A DNA stretch of 64,000 nucleotides, taken from contig CAVUDO010000002.1 in assembly GCA_963740255.1 (NCBI GenBank), positions 2,046,001 through 2,110,000 of the forward strand. The letters run 5' to 3'. How positions within the stretch are numbered: position 1 is the first letter of the stretch; the number at the start of each line of letters is the position of its first letter. Source of the DNA: CAVUDO01 sp963740255. Its GTDB lineage: Bacteria; Actinomycetota; Actinomycetes; Mycobacteriales; Cryptosporangiaceae. Shown here piece after piece: positions 9,338 to 16,861 of this stretch. Below the pieces are notes generated by a model. The model saw only the letters and a program-made list of their open reading frames with translations, had not been told where the DNA came from and ran no database searches. The position numbers and the translations under genes were made by a program.

Positions 9338-10088
9338 TGGCCTACCGGATCGCGACGGAGCGTGAGGACTACAGCGACCTCGCCAGCGGCTCCGTCCTCC
9401 GCTCGGCGCCGGGCTACCCAGCCTTCCCGGTGCGCCTGGCCCAGGAACTCTTCCTGCGTGCGGCAACGCACCGGCCGGCCGCTCCGCTGACCCTCTGGGA
9501 TCCGTGCTGCGGCAGCGGATACCTGGTCACGGTCATCGGTCTGCTGCACCGCCCGCGGCTGCGACGCGTGATCGCGACCGACGTCCAGCCCCAGGCCGTC
9601 TCCCTCGCCACCGAAAACCTCGCGCTGCTCACCGGTCGCGGCTCGCCGCCCGCGCGGACGAGCTGCGGGCTCGCTGTTCCGAGTTCGGCAAACCGTCCTA
9701 CGGAGAGGCAGCGGACGCCGCCGACCGCCTGTCGGCCAAGCTGACCGCCGACGGTGGCGACCTGACGGCAGGCGCCGCAGTGGCCGACGTGTTCGACCCA
9801 GCCTCGCTCGCCGCCACGATCGCGGTCTCGGCGCCAGAGGTGGTGGTCACCGATCTGCCCTACGGCACCCAGACGGCGTGGAGCGGTGCGCGCGTCCCCG
9901 CGACAGACCCGACCCACCAGATGCTCCAGGCTCTCTGCTCCGTCCTTCCGGAGCACGCGGTTCTCGCCATGACCACGCAAGCGCGCAAGTTCCCGCTACC
10001 GCCCGGCGTCCGCTCCCTTGAGCGGTTTCGCGTCGGCGCCCGTGCCGCCTTCATCGGCAGAGTCGGCCAGTTGCGGGAGCACCTGTGA
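9337..10088 (+). pseudogene. AviRa-like rRNA methyltransferase, frameshifted
   Basis: A class I SAM methyltransferase of about 250 residues in two frames. Seen: SAPGYPAFPVRLAQELF, motif I LWDPCCGSGYL, GLLHRPRLRRVIATDV, then in the second frame EFGKPSYGEAADAADRL and motif IV TDLPYGTQTAW. These blocks match in order what I recall of AviRa (the avilamycin-resistance methyltransferase that modifies a 23S rRNA guanine). The frame changes near 9631 (GG-CTC), where one inserted base would restore it. Along with the TrmH-like gene at 5271-6229 this recreates the AviRa/AviRb pair. Inference: self-resistance of the ribosome. The alignment needs confirming. Confidence 0.72.
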
Positions 10089-10131
10089 ACGCCGTGAGTC
10101 AGGGAGCTGCTGAACGGGTGGGAGTCCGAAC

Positions 10132-11226
10132 GTGAGACTGCTGCTGAGCACCGACGTAACAACCAGGGGTGGTGTCGACGGCTACCTCCTCGATCTCGCC
10201 GCCGCCGTGCGTTCTGCCGGGCACGAACCCGTCATCGCCGTCGAGGACACGACGACCAGTCCACTGCGTGACGCGGCCGAAGCCGTGCCGGGACTGCTGG
10301 TCCATCGGGTGCCCCTGTACCACCGGCGGCACCCAAGGCTACGTCTCGAACGTTCTGCCGGTGACCTGCTCGCCGAGGTGAAACCCGACGGTCTTCACGT
10401 CGTCTGCGGCTCGCCGCGCTCGTGCCTGGTCCTCCGCGAGGCCGCTGTCCAGCTCGCCCTACCCACCGTGATCACCGAGCAGCAGATCCGCGACGACCTG
10501 GACCTGCCGACGGACGACGTCGAGCGTATCTGGGACACCTACCGGGCGGCCCGTGCCGTCGTTTTCGTCAGCGAGGGGAACAGAGCCAGTATGGCCAGGG
10601 TCGTCACCCTGGACGGCGTGCGACACCTGGTCATCCCCAACGGCGTGGACGTCGCCGGGGTGAGCCGCCGCGCTCGTCGCAACGGCAGGCGGGCCGGCGG
10701 CACGGTGATGACGGCGGCACGCTTCGCGCCCGAGAAGGGACTGGACGTCCTGATCAGTGCGATATCAATGCTGCCGGAGTCCCTGGTGACCGACGTTGAC
10801 CTCTACGGCGACGGTGAGGAGCGGGCAGCACTTGAGACGCTCATCACGGCTCTCGGCCTACAACGTCGTGTCGCCCTGCGGCCGTGGACTGCGGACGTTC
10901 CGGAGCAGATGGCACAGCACGACCTATTCGTGCTGCCCAGCCTTGCCGAGGGGATGCCGTACGTGCTCTTGGAAGCGATGGCCGCGGGCATCCCCGTCGT
11001 CGCCACGGATGTGCCGGGCAGCGTCGAAGCCCTGGACGGCGGCCGCGCCGGCACGCTCGTGCCGCGGGGGCACGCCGAAGCTCTGGCAGCGGCGATCCGC
11101 AGGCGATTCACGGAACCCGACGAGAGCCGGGATTTGGCCGAGCGAGCCCAGCGGCGGGTCGCAGAGCTGTACGACCTGTCCGACCAGATGAGGCGCACGG
11201 TCTCGCTATGGCAGCGGACCGGCTGA
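10132..11226 (+). CDS. Family 4 (GT-B) glycosyltransferase
   Basis: An intact 364-residue retaining glycosyltransferase. Seen: STDVTTRGGVDGYLLDLAA (acceptor loop with Gly-Gly), FVSEGNRASMARV, IPNGVDVAGV, MTAARFAPEKGLDVL, DLYGDGEERAAL and LPSLAEGMPYVLLEAMAAG with the E-x7-E pair, then PVVATDVPGSVEAL. The GTG start follows GGGTGGGAG. It is separated from the AviRa-like gene by 43 bp and followed by a 90-bp gap. Donor and acceptor are unknown. Together with three broken glycosyltransferase genes it suggests assembly of an oligosaccharide. Confidence 0.85.
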   Translation: MRLLLSTDVTTRGGVDGYLLDLAAAVRSAGHEPVIAVEDTTTSPLRDAAEAVPGLLVHRVPLYHRRHPRLRLERSAGDLLAEVKPDGLHVVCGSPRSCLVLREAAVQLALPTVITEQQIRDDLDLPTDDVERIWDTYRAARAVVFVSEGNRASMARVVTLDGVRHLVIPNGVDVAGVSRRARRNGRRAGGTVMTAARFAPEKGLDVLISAISMLPESLVTDVDLYGDGEERAALETLITALGLQRRVALRPWTADVPEQMAQHDLFVLPSLAEGMPYVLLEAMAAGIPVVATDVPGSVEALDGGRAGTLVPRGHAEALAAAIRRRFTEPDESRDLAERAQRRVAELYDLSDQMRRTVSLWQRTG

Positions 11227-11316
11227 ACTCGGCGGCAACATCCTGACCGACGGGACCAGCACCGAACGTCAGCCCACCCGCGCCGGTGAAGGCGTGCGGA
11301 GAGTCAAGGAGGACAC

Positions 11317-12317
11317 GTGCGGAAAGCCTTCGTCACGGGAGTAGCGGGTTTCCTCGGAAGCCATGTCGCTGAGCGCTTCCGCAATCTGGGTTGGGAGGTT
11401 GCCGGCATCGACAATCTTCAGGGAGGTCAGCGGGCGAACGTGCCCGACGGGGTGCGCTTCGAGACCGTCGACTGCCTCGACCGCGATGCCTACCTTCCGT
11501 TGATCCGAGATGCCGATGTCGTCTACCACTGCGCGTCCGCGGCCTACGACGGCCTGAGCGTCTTCGCCCCCGCGTTCGTCTACCGGCACACTGCTCAGGC
11601 CACGGTGGAGGTGGCGAGTGCCGCGGTGAGCAGCGGTGTCAAGCGCTTCGTCTACTGCTCGTCCATGGCCCGGTACGGCGCGCTGCCCACTCCATTCACC
11701 GAGGACATGGAGCCCGCGCCCGTCAACCCCTACGGCTTGGCGAAGCGCGCGTCCGAGCTCGTCGTGGCGAACCTGTTCGACACCCACGGCGGCGAGCACT
11801 GCATCGCCGTACCGCACAACATTATCGGGCCTCGGCAGCGCTTCGACGACCCGTACCGCAACGTGGCCTCCATCATGATCAACCGGATGCTGCGGGGACT
11901 CCAACCGGTCATCTACGGCGACGGGTCCAACCTCCGTTGCTTCAGCTTCATCGATGACGTCATCTACTGCCTCGAACAGATGGGCATTACCGAGGTAGCT
12001 GCCGGCCAGACGATCAACATCGGCCCCGAGGGGCCGTCACAATCCTCGCGCTGGCCGAGGAGATCTCTGACCTGCTGGCATTTCGTCTGGACCCGATCTT
12101 CGTCGAGGCGCGACCGCAGGAAGTCGCAGAAGCAGTGTGCAGCGCCGACAAGGCGCGTCGACTCCTCGGCTACGACACCAAGGTGACGCTACGCGAGGGG
12201 CTTCAGTCCATGATCGAGTGGATCGACAAGCATGGACCCTGCGACTTCAGCTACGACCTGCACATCGAGATCCTGACCGACCGCACCCCGGCGACGTGGG
12301 TCAAGAAACTCATATGA
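11317..12317 (+). pseudogene. NAD-dependent nucleotide-sugar epimerase/dehydratase, frameshifted
   Basis: An extended SDR acting on an NDP-sugar. Seen: the Rossmann motif VTGVAGFLGSHVAERF, the CSSMARYGALP Ser site, the YGLAK catalytic Tyr/Lys and FSFIDDVIYCLEQM. After NIGPEG the frame changes near 12033 and continues as VTILALAEEISDLLAF, then DKARRLLGYDTKV, GLQSMIEWI and a stop that overlaps the ATG of the ComB-like gene. Restored length is about 333 residues, normal for the family. The GTG has a strong CAAGGAGG site four bases upstream. Its product could feed the glycosyltransferases next to it. Confidence 0.78.
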
Positions 12318-13123
12318 CGACGCTCCGTTGCACCAACGCCGCCCCGCCACGTCAGGGCCGGTCACCGGCGCGCCAGGACGAGCTAAGTACCAGCCGCGAG
12401 CTGTCGATCGTGACGACGGACGGGATGCGGGAGCATCCGGTCGGCAGTGCGGACGTCGTGGTGGTCATCGACGTCATCCGCGCCTTCACCACGGCGGCAG
12501 TCATGATCGCACGCGGGGCGAGGAGCATCCACTGCGTGGCAGACGCCGAGGCCGCAAAGCGCCTCGCCGGCATTCGAGCCCCACGCCCGCTGCGCGTCGG
12601 AGAAGACGTTCACCGGCCCGCGGTCGTAGTTGATCTGCCGAACTCGCCACGGGCCGCGCTCGCTGCCGAGGTCCTCGACCGATCCCCGATCCTCTACACG
12701 GCCAACGGTACGCGTGCGCTCCTGGCGACCCCGCGGGAGGCGACCGTCATGGCAGCCGCCCTGGTCAACGCCGCAGCCACGGCGGACTGGATCCTGTCGC
12801 ACCGATCGGGAGCCAACGTGCGACTCGTCATCACCGACGATGCCGCACCCGAGGACCGAGCATGTGCCGGCCACATCGCGGCCCTGCTGCGACGCGAAGC
12901 CGTCGACGTCACCGCCGTCGCTGATGCAGTCCTCGCGAGCGAAGAAACACACGCCCGACTCTGGGGCGCCCACGTCACCCAGGACTACTGGCGCGAATTC
13001 GCCGACGACGTCGCGATCTGCGCGCAGGTCGACAGGTTCCCGACGGCGCTCATCGGAGTGCACGACGTCCGAGACCGCTGCGTCCGGCTCGAACCTGCGA
13101 GCGACGCCGCGCCGCTGCCATGA
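12314..13123 (+). CDS. ComB-family (2-phosphosulfolactate phosphatase-like) protein
   Basis: A 269-residue protein. Seen: VVVIDVIRAFTTAAVMIARGA, the phosphate-binding region of ComB proteins, followed by PAVVVDLPNSPRAA and ILYTANGTRALLA. Known: archaeal ComB dephosphorylates 2-phosphosulfolactate in coenzyme M synthesis, but most bacterial homologues have no assigned role. The N-terminal 20 residues are polar and less conserved. The ATG overlaps the epimerase stop and its stop overlaps the next ATG. In this sugar operon it may act on another phosphorylated small acid or sugar, which is an inference. Confidence 0.78.
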   Translation: MTTLRCTNAAPPRQGRSPARQDELSTSRELSIVTTDGMREHPVGSADVVVVIDVIRAFTTAAVMIARGARSIHCVADAEAAKRLAGIRAPRPLRVGEDVHRPAVVVDLPNSPRAALAAEVLDRSPILYTANGTRALLATPREATVMAAALVNAAATADWILSHRSGANVRLVITDDAAPEDRACAGHIAALLRREAVDVTAVADAVLASEETHARLWGAHVTQDYWREFADDVAICAQVDRFPTALIGVHDVRDRCVRLEPASDAAPLP

Positions 13124-14052
13124 AGCCCGTCGAGGCGGTGGACGACCCGGTTCCAGGGGAACAAGCGGGTGCCACGTTCGACGTCCTGGTGTGCGCGAGC
13201 ACGGCCGACATCGGCGGGCTGCTGCGCGTCTGCCTCGGGCTCATCCTTCGCAACTTCGAGCCGCTGGGCCGCATCCACATTGTCACACCGCGGCCCGAGG
13301 CCGTGCGACGACTCCTTGACGCATGTCCTGACCTCGGCGCCGGACGCATCGCCGTGCGGTCCGACGGCGAGGTCTGCCCCGAGGCGCTCGATCTCCACCC
13401 GTGGTTCCGGCAGCAGTGCATCAAGCTCCACGCCGATCGCCTCGCGCAGACCAGCGCCATCGTGTGCGTCGGAGCGGACACGCTGATCCTCGACCCGATC
13501 ACCGTCAACGACCTGGTCGACCGCGACGGACGACACCTGCTCCGGTATTTCCGCTACGGCCGCCCCAACCCGCACCTCTACTTCGAGCGCCAACGTGTGC
13601 TCAACGTGGCCCACCTCCTGCGTGTCGAACCGCGCCGCAGCTTCATGCCCGGCGACTTCATCTGCGACCTGTTCCTCTTCGACGCCGACGTCCTGCGAGC
13701 GTTGCGGACCCGGCTGGCCGAGCGGCGCGCGCTCGGGCAGGTGCTACACGGGTTCGGCCCACGGCAAGGCCCGGACAACCGGTTCGGCGAGTGGACGGCC
13801 TACGCGGTGTTCTGCCTGGACGTCATCGACGCCGACGTGCGGCTCGCGCCGTCGACACCCGACTTCTTCGGCCAGATCCACAGCCGCTGGGACCTCATGC
13901 GAGGGGATCGCTTCTCATCCCGTGTCGTCCACTTCGTTGCCGAGCCCAATGGCACCGAAGCGATCCTCGACGACCTCGTGCGGCAGGGGCGGCTTCCCAT
14001 AGACCTACGGCGAGCAGCCAACGCAGGACGTACGCAGGCGGCGACGCTGTGA
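13120..14052 (+). CDS. DUF6492-like putative glycosyltransferase
   Basis: A 310-residue protein that I recognise only loosely. Seen: an N-terminal alpha/beta region (FDVLVCASTADIGGLLRVCL), then WFRQQCIKLHADRLAQTSAI and VCVGADTLILDPI. The last resembles the metal-binding Asp-x-Asp strand of GT-A folds (here GADT). Further on are MPGDFICDLFLFD and DNRFGEWTAYAVF. The order matches DUF6492-type proteins annotated as glycosyltransferase-like. It is coupled by 4-base overlaps to the genes on both sides. A role in sugar transfer is inferred from fold hints and neighbours. Confidence 0.5.
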   Translation: MKPVEAVDDPVPGEQAGATFDVLVCASTADIGGLLRVCLGLILRNFEPLGRIHIVTPRPEAVRRLLDACPDLGAGRIAVRSDGEVCPEALDLHPWFRQQCIKLHADRLAQTSAIVCVGADTLILDPITVNDLVDRDGRHLLRYFRYGRPNPHLYFERQRVLNVAHLLRVEPRRSFMPGDFICDLFLFDADVLRALRTRLAERRALGQVLHGFGPRQGPDNRFGEWTAYAVFCLDVIDADVRLAPSTPDFFGQIHSRWDLMRGDRFSSRVVHFVAEPNGTEAILDDLVRQGRLPIDLRRAANAGRTQAATL

Positions 14053-14762
14053 TCCGCTGGTGTACCGACGAGAAGGCGGAACGCTGGGTCGCCCGCTGGC
14101 TGGGTCGGTGGGTGGAAGAGATCGTGCCGGGCAGGACCGTCCTCGTGCACCAGGCCACCGTGTCGAACGCGGGAGACGAAGGCTTCGCGGCGCTACCCCG
14201 CCCGGAACCCGGCGGTCGGCTCGCTCTGCTGGTCCGTGTCAGCTCGAACCTGGCGTGTCTCGACACACGCCTCCAGGGCATCGACTGGCTGGAGAACTGG
14301 GCCGCCGCCGACCTGCTGCCAGAAGTTCTTCACGCCTGCGACCCGACACCGGGCGATACTCGGTTCACCGCGTCGTGGCTGACGGAGCACAACGTCGTCG
14401 CTCATGACGGCCAGCTGCTCGTCGGATGCGTTCTCGCCCGGGCGGCGTCTGCCAAGGACCTCGCCACGGGGAGCTTGCACCTGAGCCACGAGTCGCCGGT
14501 GCCAGGTCTGCACTTCCCTGTCGCGCCGGGCAGCAGGTTGCCTCTCCCGCTCGGGCCGGGGACCTGGACGGCACCTCAAGTCGCGGCAGCCTACGGACTG
14601 ACGCTCCTGGAGGCGGCTCCGCTACTCAACGAGCTCCTGTGTTCGGGCGTCGCGCAGTGGACGCCGTGTCGTTCCAAGCGATGTCGACGCTGGCGGGGTC
14701 GAAGCCGGAGGTTCGGCGGTGCCGGACAGGATCCTGACGGTGATGAGCTGTTCACCTGGTGA
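14049..14762 (+). CDS. Unrecognised protein at the end of the glycosyltransferase operon
   Basis: A 237-residue protein with no family I can name. Seen: a GTG overlapping the previous stop; VLVHQATVSNAGDEGFAALP near the start; HNVVAHDGQLLVGCVLA in the middle; and a C-terminal stretch from about 175 (LPLGPGTWTAPQVAAAYGL) that could be a winged-helix-like domain. The last 30 residues are unusually Arg/Cys-rich, and a neighbouring frame there also looks codon-like, so a frameshift near 14660 is possible. The start is well supported by coupling; the function is open. Confidence 0.5.
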   Translation: MIRWCTDEKAERWVARWLGRWVEEIVPGRTVLVHQATVSNAGDEGFAALPRPEPGGRLALLVRVSSNLACLDTRLQGIDWLENWAAADLLPEVLHACDPTPGDTRFTASWLTEHNVVAHDGQLLVGCVLARAASAKDLATGSLHLSHESPVPGLHFPVAPGSRLPLPLGPGTWTAPQVAAAYGLTLLEAAPLLNELLCSGVAQWTPCRSKRCRRWRGRSRRFGGAGQDPDGDELFTW

Positions 14763-14771
14763 AAGCCACCC

Positions 14772-14796
14772 GCCGAGCCTCACCGTGGCCCTCGGC
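14772..14796. terminator. Candidate bidirectional terminator hairpin
   Basis: GCCGAG pairs with CTCGGC around a 13-base interior, between the convergent island operon and the GDPD gene. There is no T tract, as is common in actinomycetes. The stem is weak, so this is tentative. Confidence 0.3.
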
Positions 14797-14822
14797 AAAG
14801 ACCGGCCACCCACTCAGGAACA

Positions 14823-15905
14823 TTAGTCAGCGCACGGGTCGGTGCCGGGGCGGCCCGGGCGGGCTATCGCCTCGGCGCGGAGGAAGCGTTCCAGGCGGCT
14901 CGGGAAGCCGGTCATGATGCCGTCCACGCAGGCGTCCACAAGCTTGCGGTAGGTGGCGTCGTTCTCCTCGGTCTCGGCGTCGAGGTACACGTGCACGGCG
15001 TACCCGCGGTTGTGCGCCCGCTTGACAAACCAGCGGCTCGCCACCGGTACGCCGGAGAGCCGGACCGGGATCTGCAGGGCCGCCGTGCCGCCGCCGGGCG
15101 AGAAACCGACCGTGAACCGCAGCAGGCCACCGATCCCCGGTGCCACCGGGATGTGCGGAGCGAGGCGGTGGAAGTGCTTGATCGCGACCTGCTTGAACGA
15201 CACCACGATGACATCCGTCCGGCCCAGATCGGTGAGCTGCGCGGCCAGCAGCTCGGCGGTCCGCAGGAACGAGTCGTTGTCGGAGTCGCTGCGCCCCTTG
15301 ATCTCGATGTTGACCGGGACGTCCGGGAAGGCCGCCAGCACCTCGGCCAGCGTCGGCACCCGGAAGTCGTCCGGCCGGTAGCCCTCGGGCGGCGGCACGG
15401 CGCCGGTGCGCACGCCCCGGAACGGGTACGAGCCGGCCGGCTGGCCCGGCACCGCGTTGCGGTCGGGAACGAAGTTGTAGGCCGCGTCCAGTTCCTGGAT
15501 CTGGGCCAGCGTGCGGTCGCGCACCTGGCCGGTGCCGTTCGTGGTGCGGTCGAGCGTGGCGTCGTGCAGCACGACGAGCTGGCCGTCGCCGGTGGGGTGC
15601 ACGTCGAGTTCGAGCACGTCGGCGCCTTGGGCGAGCCCGCGTCGGAAGGCGTACATCGTGTTGGACGGCGCCTCGTACTCCCCGCCCTGGTGGGCGAAGT
15701 GCGCGACCCGGCGCCCGAGCCACGGGTTCGCGGCCGGCGTCTCCGCCGCATCCTCCGCGGCCGGGGGCGGGGCCGGGTCGGTCTCCATCCGCGGCAGCGC
15801 CGCGGCCGGCGAGGAGGCGACCAGCGCCGCGACCAGCCCCACCAGCAGGGCCTGGACGAGGCGTAAGTGGCCTCGGAACCGTCCTCCGGTCAGTCGATGC
15901 CGCAT
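14823..15905 (-). CDS. glpQ: Secreted glycerophosphodiester phosphodiesterase
   Basis: Hydrolyses glycerophosphodiesters to glycerol-3-phosphate and an alcohol, probably outside the membrane. Seen: an Arg-rich n-region and hydrophobic helix (15-37, ending SPAAA) as a signal peptide, an Ala/Pro-rich linker, then the GDPD domain with H72 in AHQGG, the metal ligands E99 and D101 in LELDVHPT, and H114 in VLHDATLDRTTNG. NIEIKGRSDSD supplies the third acid. The C-terminal part has DGIMTGFPSRL, the usual final strand. Length (360) is slightly above the family norm because of an insertion after DAAYNF. Confidence 0.88.
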   Translation of the reverse strand: MRHRLTGGRFRGHLRLVQALLVGLVAALVASSPAAALPRMETDPAPPPAAEDAAETPAANPWLGRRVAHFAHQGGEYEAPSNTMYAFRRGLAQGADVLELDVHPTGDGQLVVLHDATLDRTTNGTGQVRDRTLAQIQELDAAYNFVPDRNAVPGQPAGSYPFRGVRTGAVPPPEGYRPDDFRVPTLAEVLAAFPDVPVNIEIKGRSDSDNDSFLRTAELLAAQLTDLGRTDVIVVSFKQVAIKHFHRLAPHIPVAPGIGGLLRFTVGFSPGGGTAALQIPVRLSGVPVASRWFVKRAHNRGYAVHVYLDAETEENDATYRKLVDACVDGIMTGFPSRLERFLRAEAIARPGRPGTDPCAD

Positions 15906-16064
15906 GCCTGCCTCCGGCCCGTTAGGTCAGTACTCGTCCAGAAAAGTCTAGGGGTCGCGCCCTCCCCCGAGCCGGGGTTCGGCAGTTGTTCGCGGCACGT
16001 TCGCCCGCCGCGGCCGTGCTCGCCGGCCGGGCCTTCCCCGCACCGGCGAACTAGGCTCGGCCGC

Positions 16065-16721
16065 ATGACACCGAAGACGATCGGGCTGTCCGAGGAACTG
16101 CACGAGTACGTGGTCGCGCACAGCACGCCGCCCGACGACGTGCAGCGCGAGCTGATCGCCGAGACCGCGGCGCTCGGCGACATCGCGCGGATGCAGATCG
16201 CCCCCGAGCAGGGCGCGTTCACCACGATCCTCACCCGCCTGCTGGGGGTGCGCACCGCGGTGGAGGTCGGCACGTTCACCGGCTTCTCGGCGCTGGCCAT
16301 CGCCCGCGGCCTGGCCGGCGGCGGCCGCCTGCTCTGCTGCGACGTGAGCGAGGAGTGGACGTCGATCGCCCGCCGGTACTGGGAGCGGGCCGGCGTCGCG
16401 GGCCGGATCGACCTCCGGATCGCCCCGGCGATCCAGACCCTGCGGGGGCTCCCGGACGAGCCGCACATCGACCTGGTGTTCATCGACGCCGACAAGACCG
16501 GTTACGTCGACTACTGGGAGGAACTGGTTCCCAGGATGCGCCCGAACGGGGTGCTGCTGGTCGACAACGTGCTCTCCGGCGGCCACGTGCTCGACGACGA
16601 GCCCGCGGGCGAGAACGCCCGGGCGATCAAGCGGTTCAACGACCACGTCGCGGCCGACCAGCGCGTGGAGCCGGTGATCTTGCCGATCGCCGACGGCCTC
16701 ACCGTCGCCCGCAGGCGATGA
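16065..16721 (+). CDS. SAM-dependent O-methyltransferase (catechol OMT-like)
   Basis: A 218-residue class I methyltransferase of the metal-dependent O-methyltransferase family (OMT3). Seen: AVEVGTFTGFSALAIARGL (motif I), LLCCDVSEEW, LVFIDADKTGYVDYWEEL (the Asp metal ligands) and GVLLVDNVLSGGHV. The ATG at 16065 gives the typical family length and begins with MTPKTIGLSEELHEYV, matching known starts. Substrates in this family are phenolic hydroxyls; which one is used here cannot be read from the sequence. Confidence 0.88.
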   Translation: MTPKTIGLSEELHEYVVAHSTPPDDVQRELIAETAALGDIARMQIAPEQGAFTTILTRLLGVRTAVEVGTFTGFSALAIARGLAGGGRLLCCDVSEEWTSIARRYWERAGVAGRIDLRIAPAIQTLRGLPDEPHIDLVFIDADKTGYVDYWEELVPRMRPNGVLLVDNVLSGGHVLDDEPAGENARAIKRFNDHVAADQRVEPVILPIADGLTVARRR

Positions 16722-16741
16722 CACCCGGGGAGCATTCCCCG

Positions 16742-16771
16742 TTGAGAATTGTCACACCTGGGCGGTATGTT
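16742..16771 (+). promoter_or_regulatory. Candidate promoter for the M1 metallopeptidase gene
   Basis: TTGAGA (16742-16747) and TATGTT (16766-16771) are separated by 18 bp, close to the vegetative consensus, about 90 bp upstream of the GTG at 16862. The region is noticeably AT-richer than its surroundings. Prediction only. Confidence 0.4.
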
Positions 16772-16861
16772 CCGTCCGTTCCGCCGGGGGCGCGTACCCG
16801 GCCGAAATAGGTCCACATTCGACTGTCGACTCGGGACACGCGCACCCGCGGGGTAGCCGTC

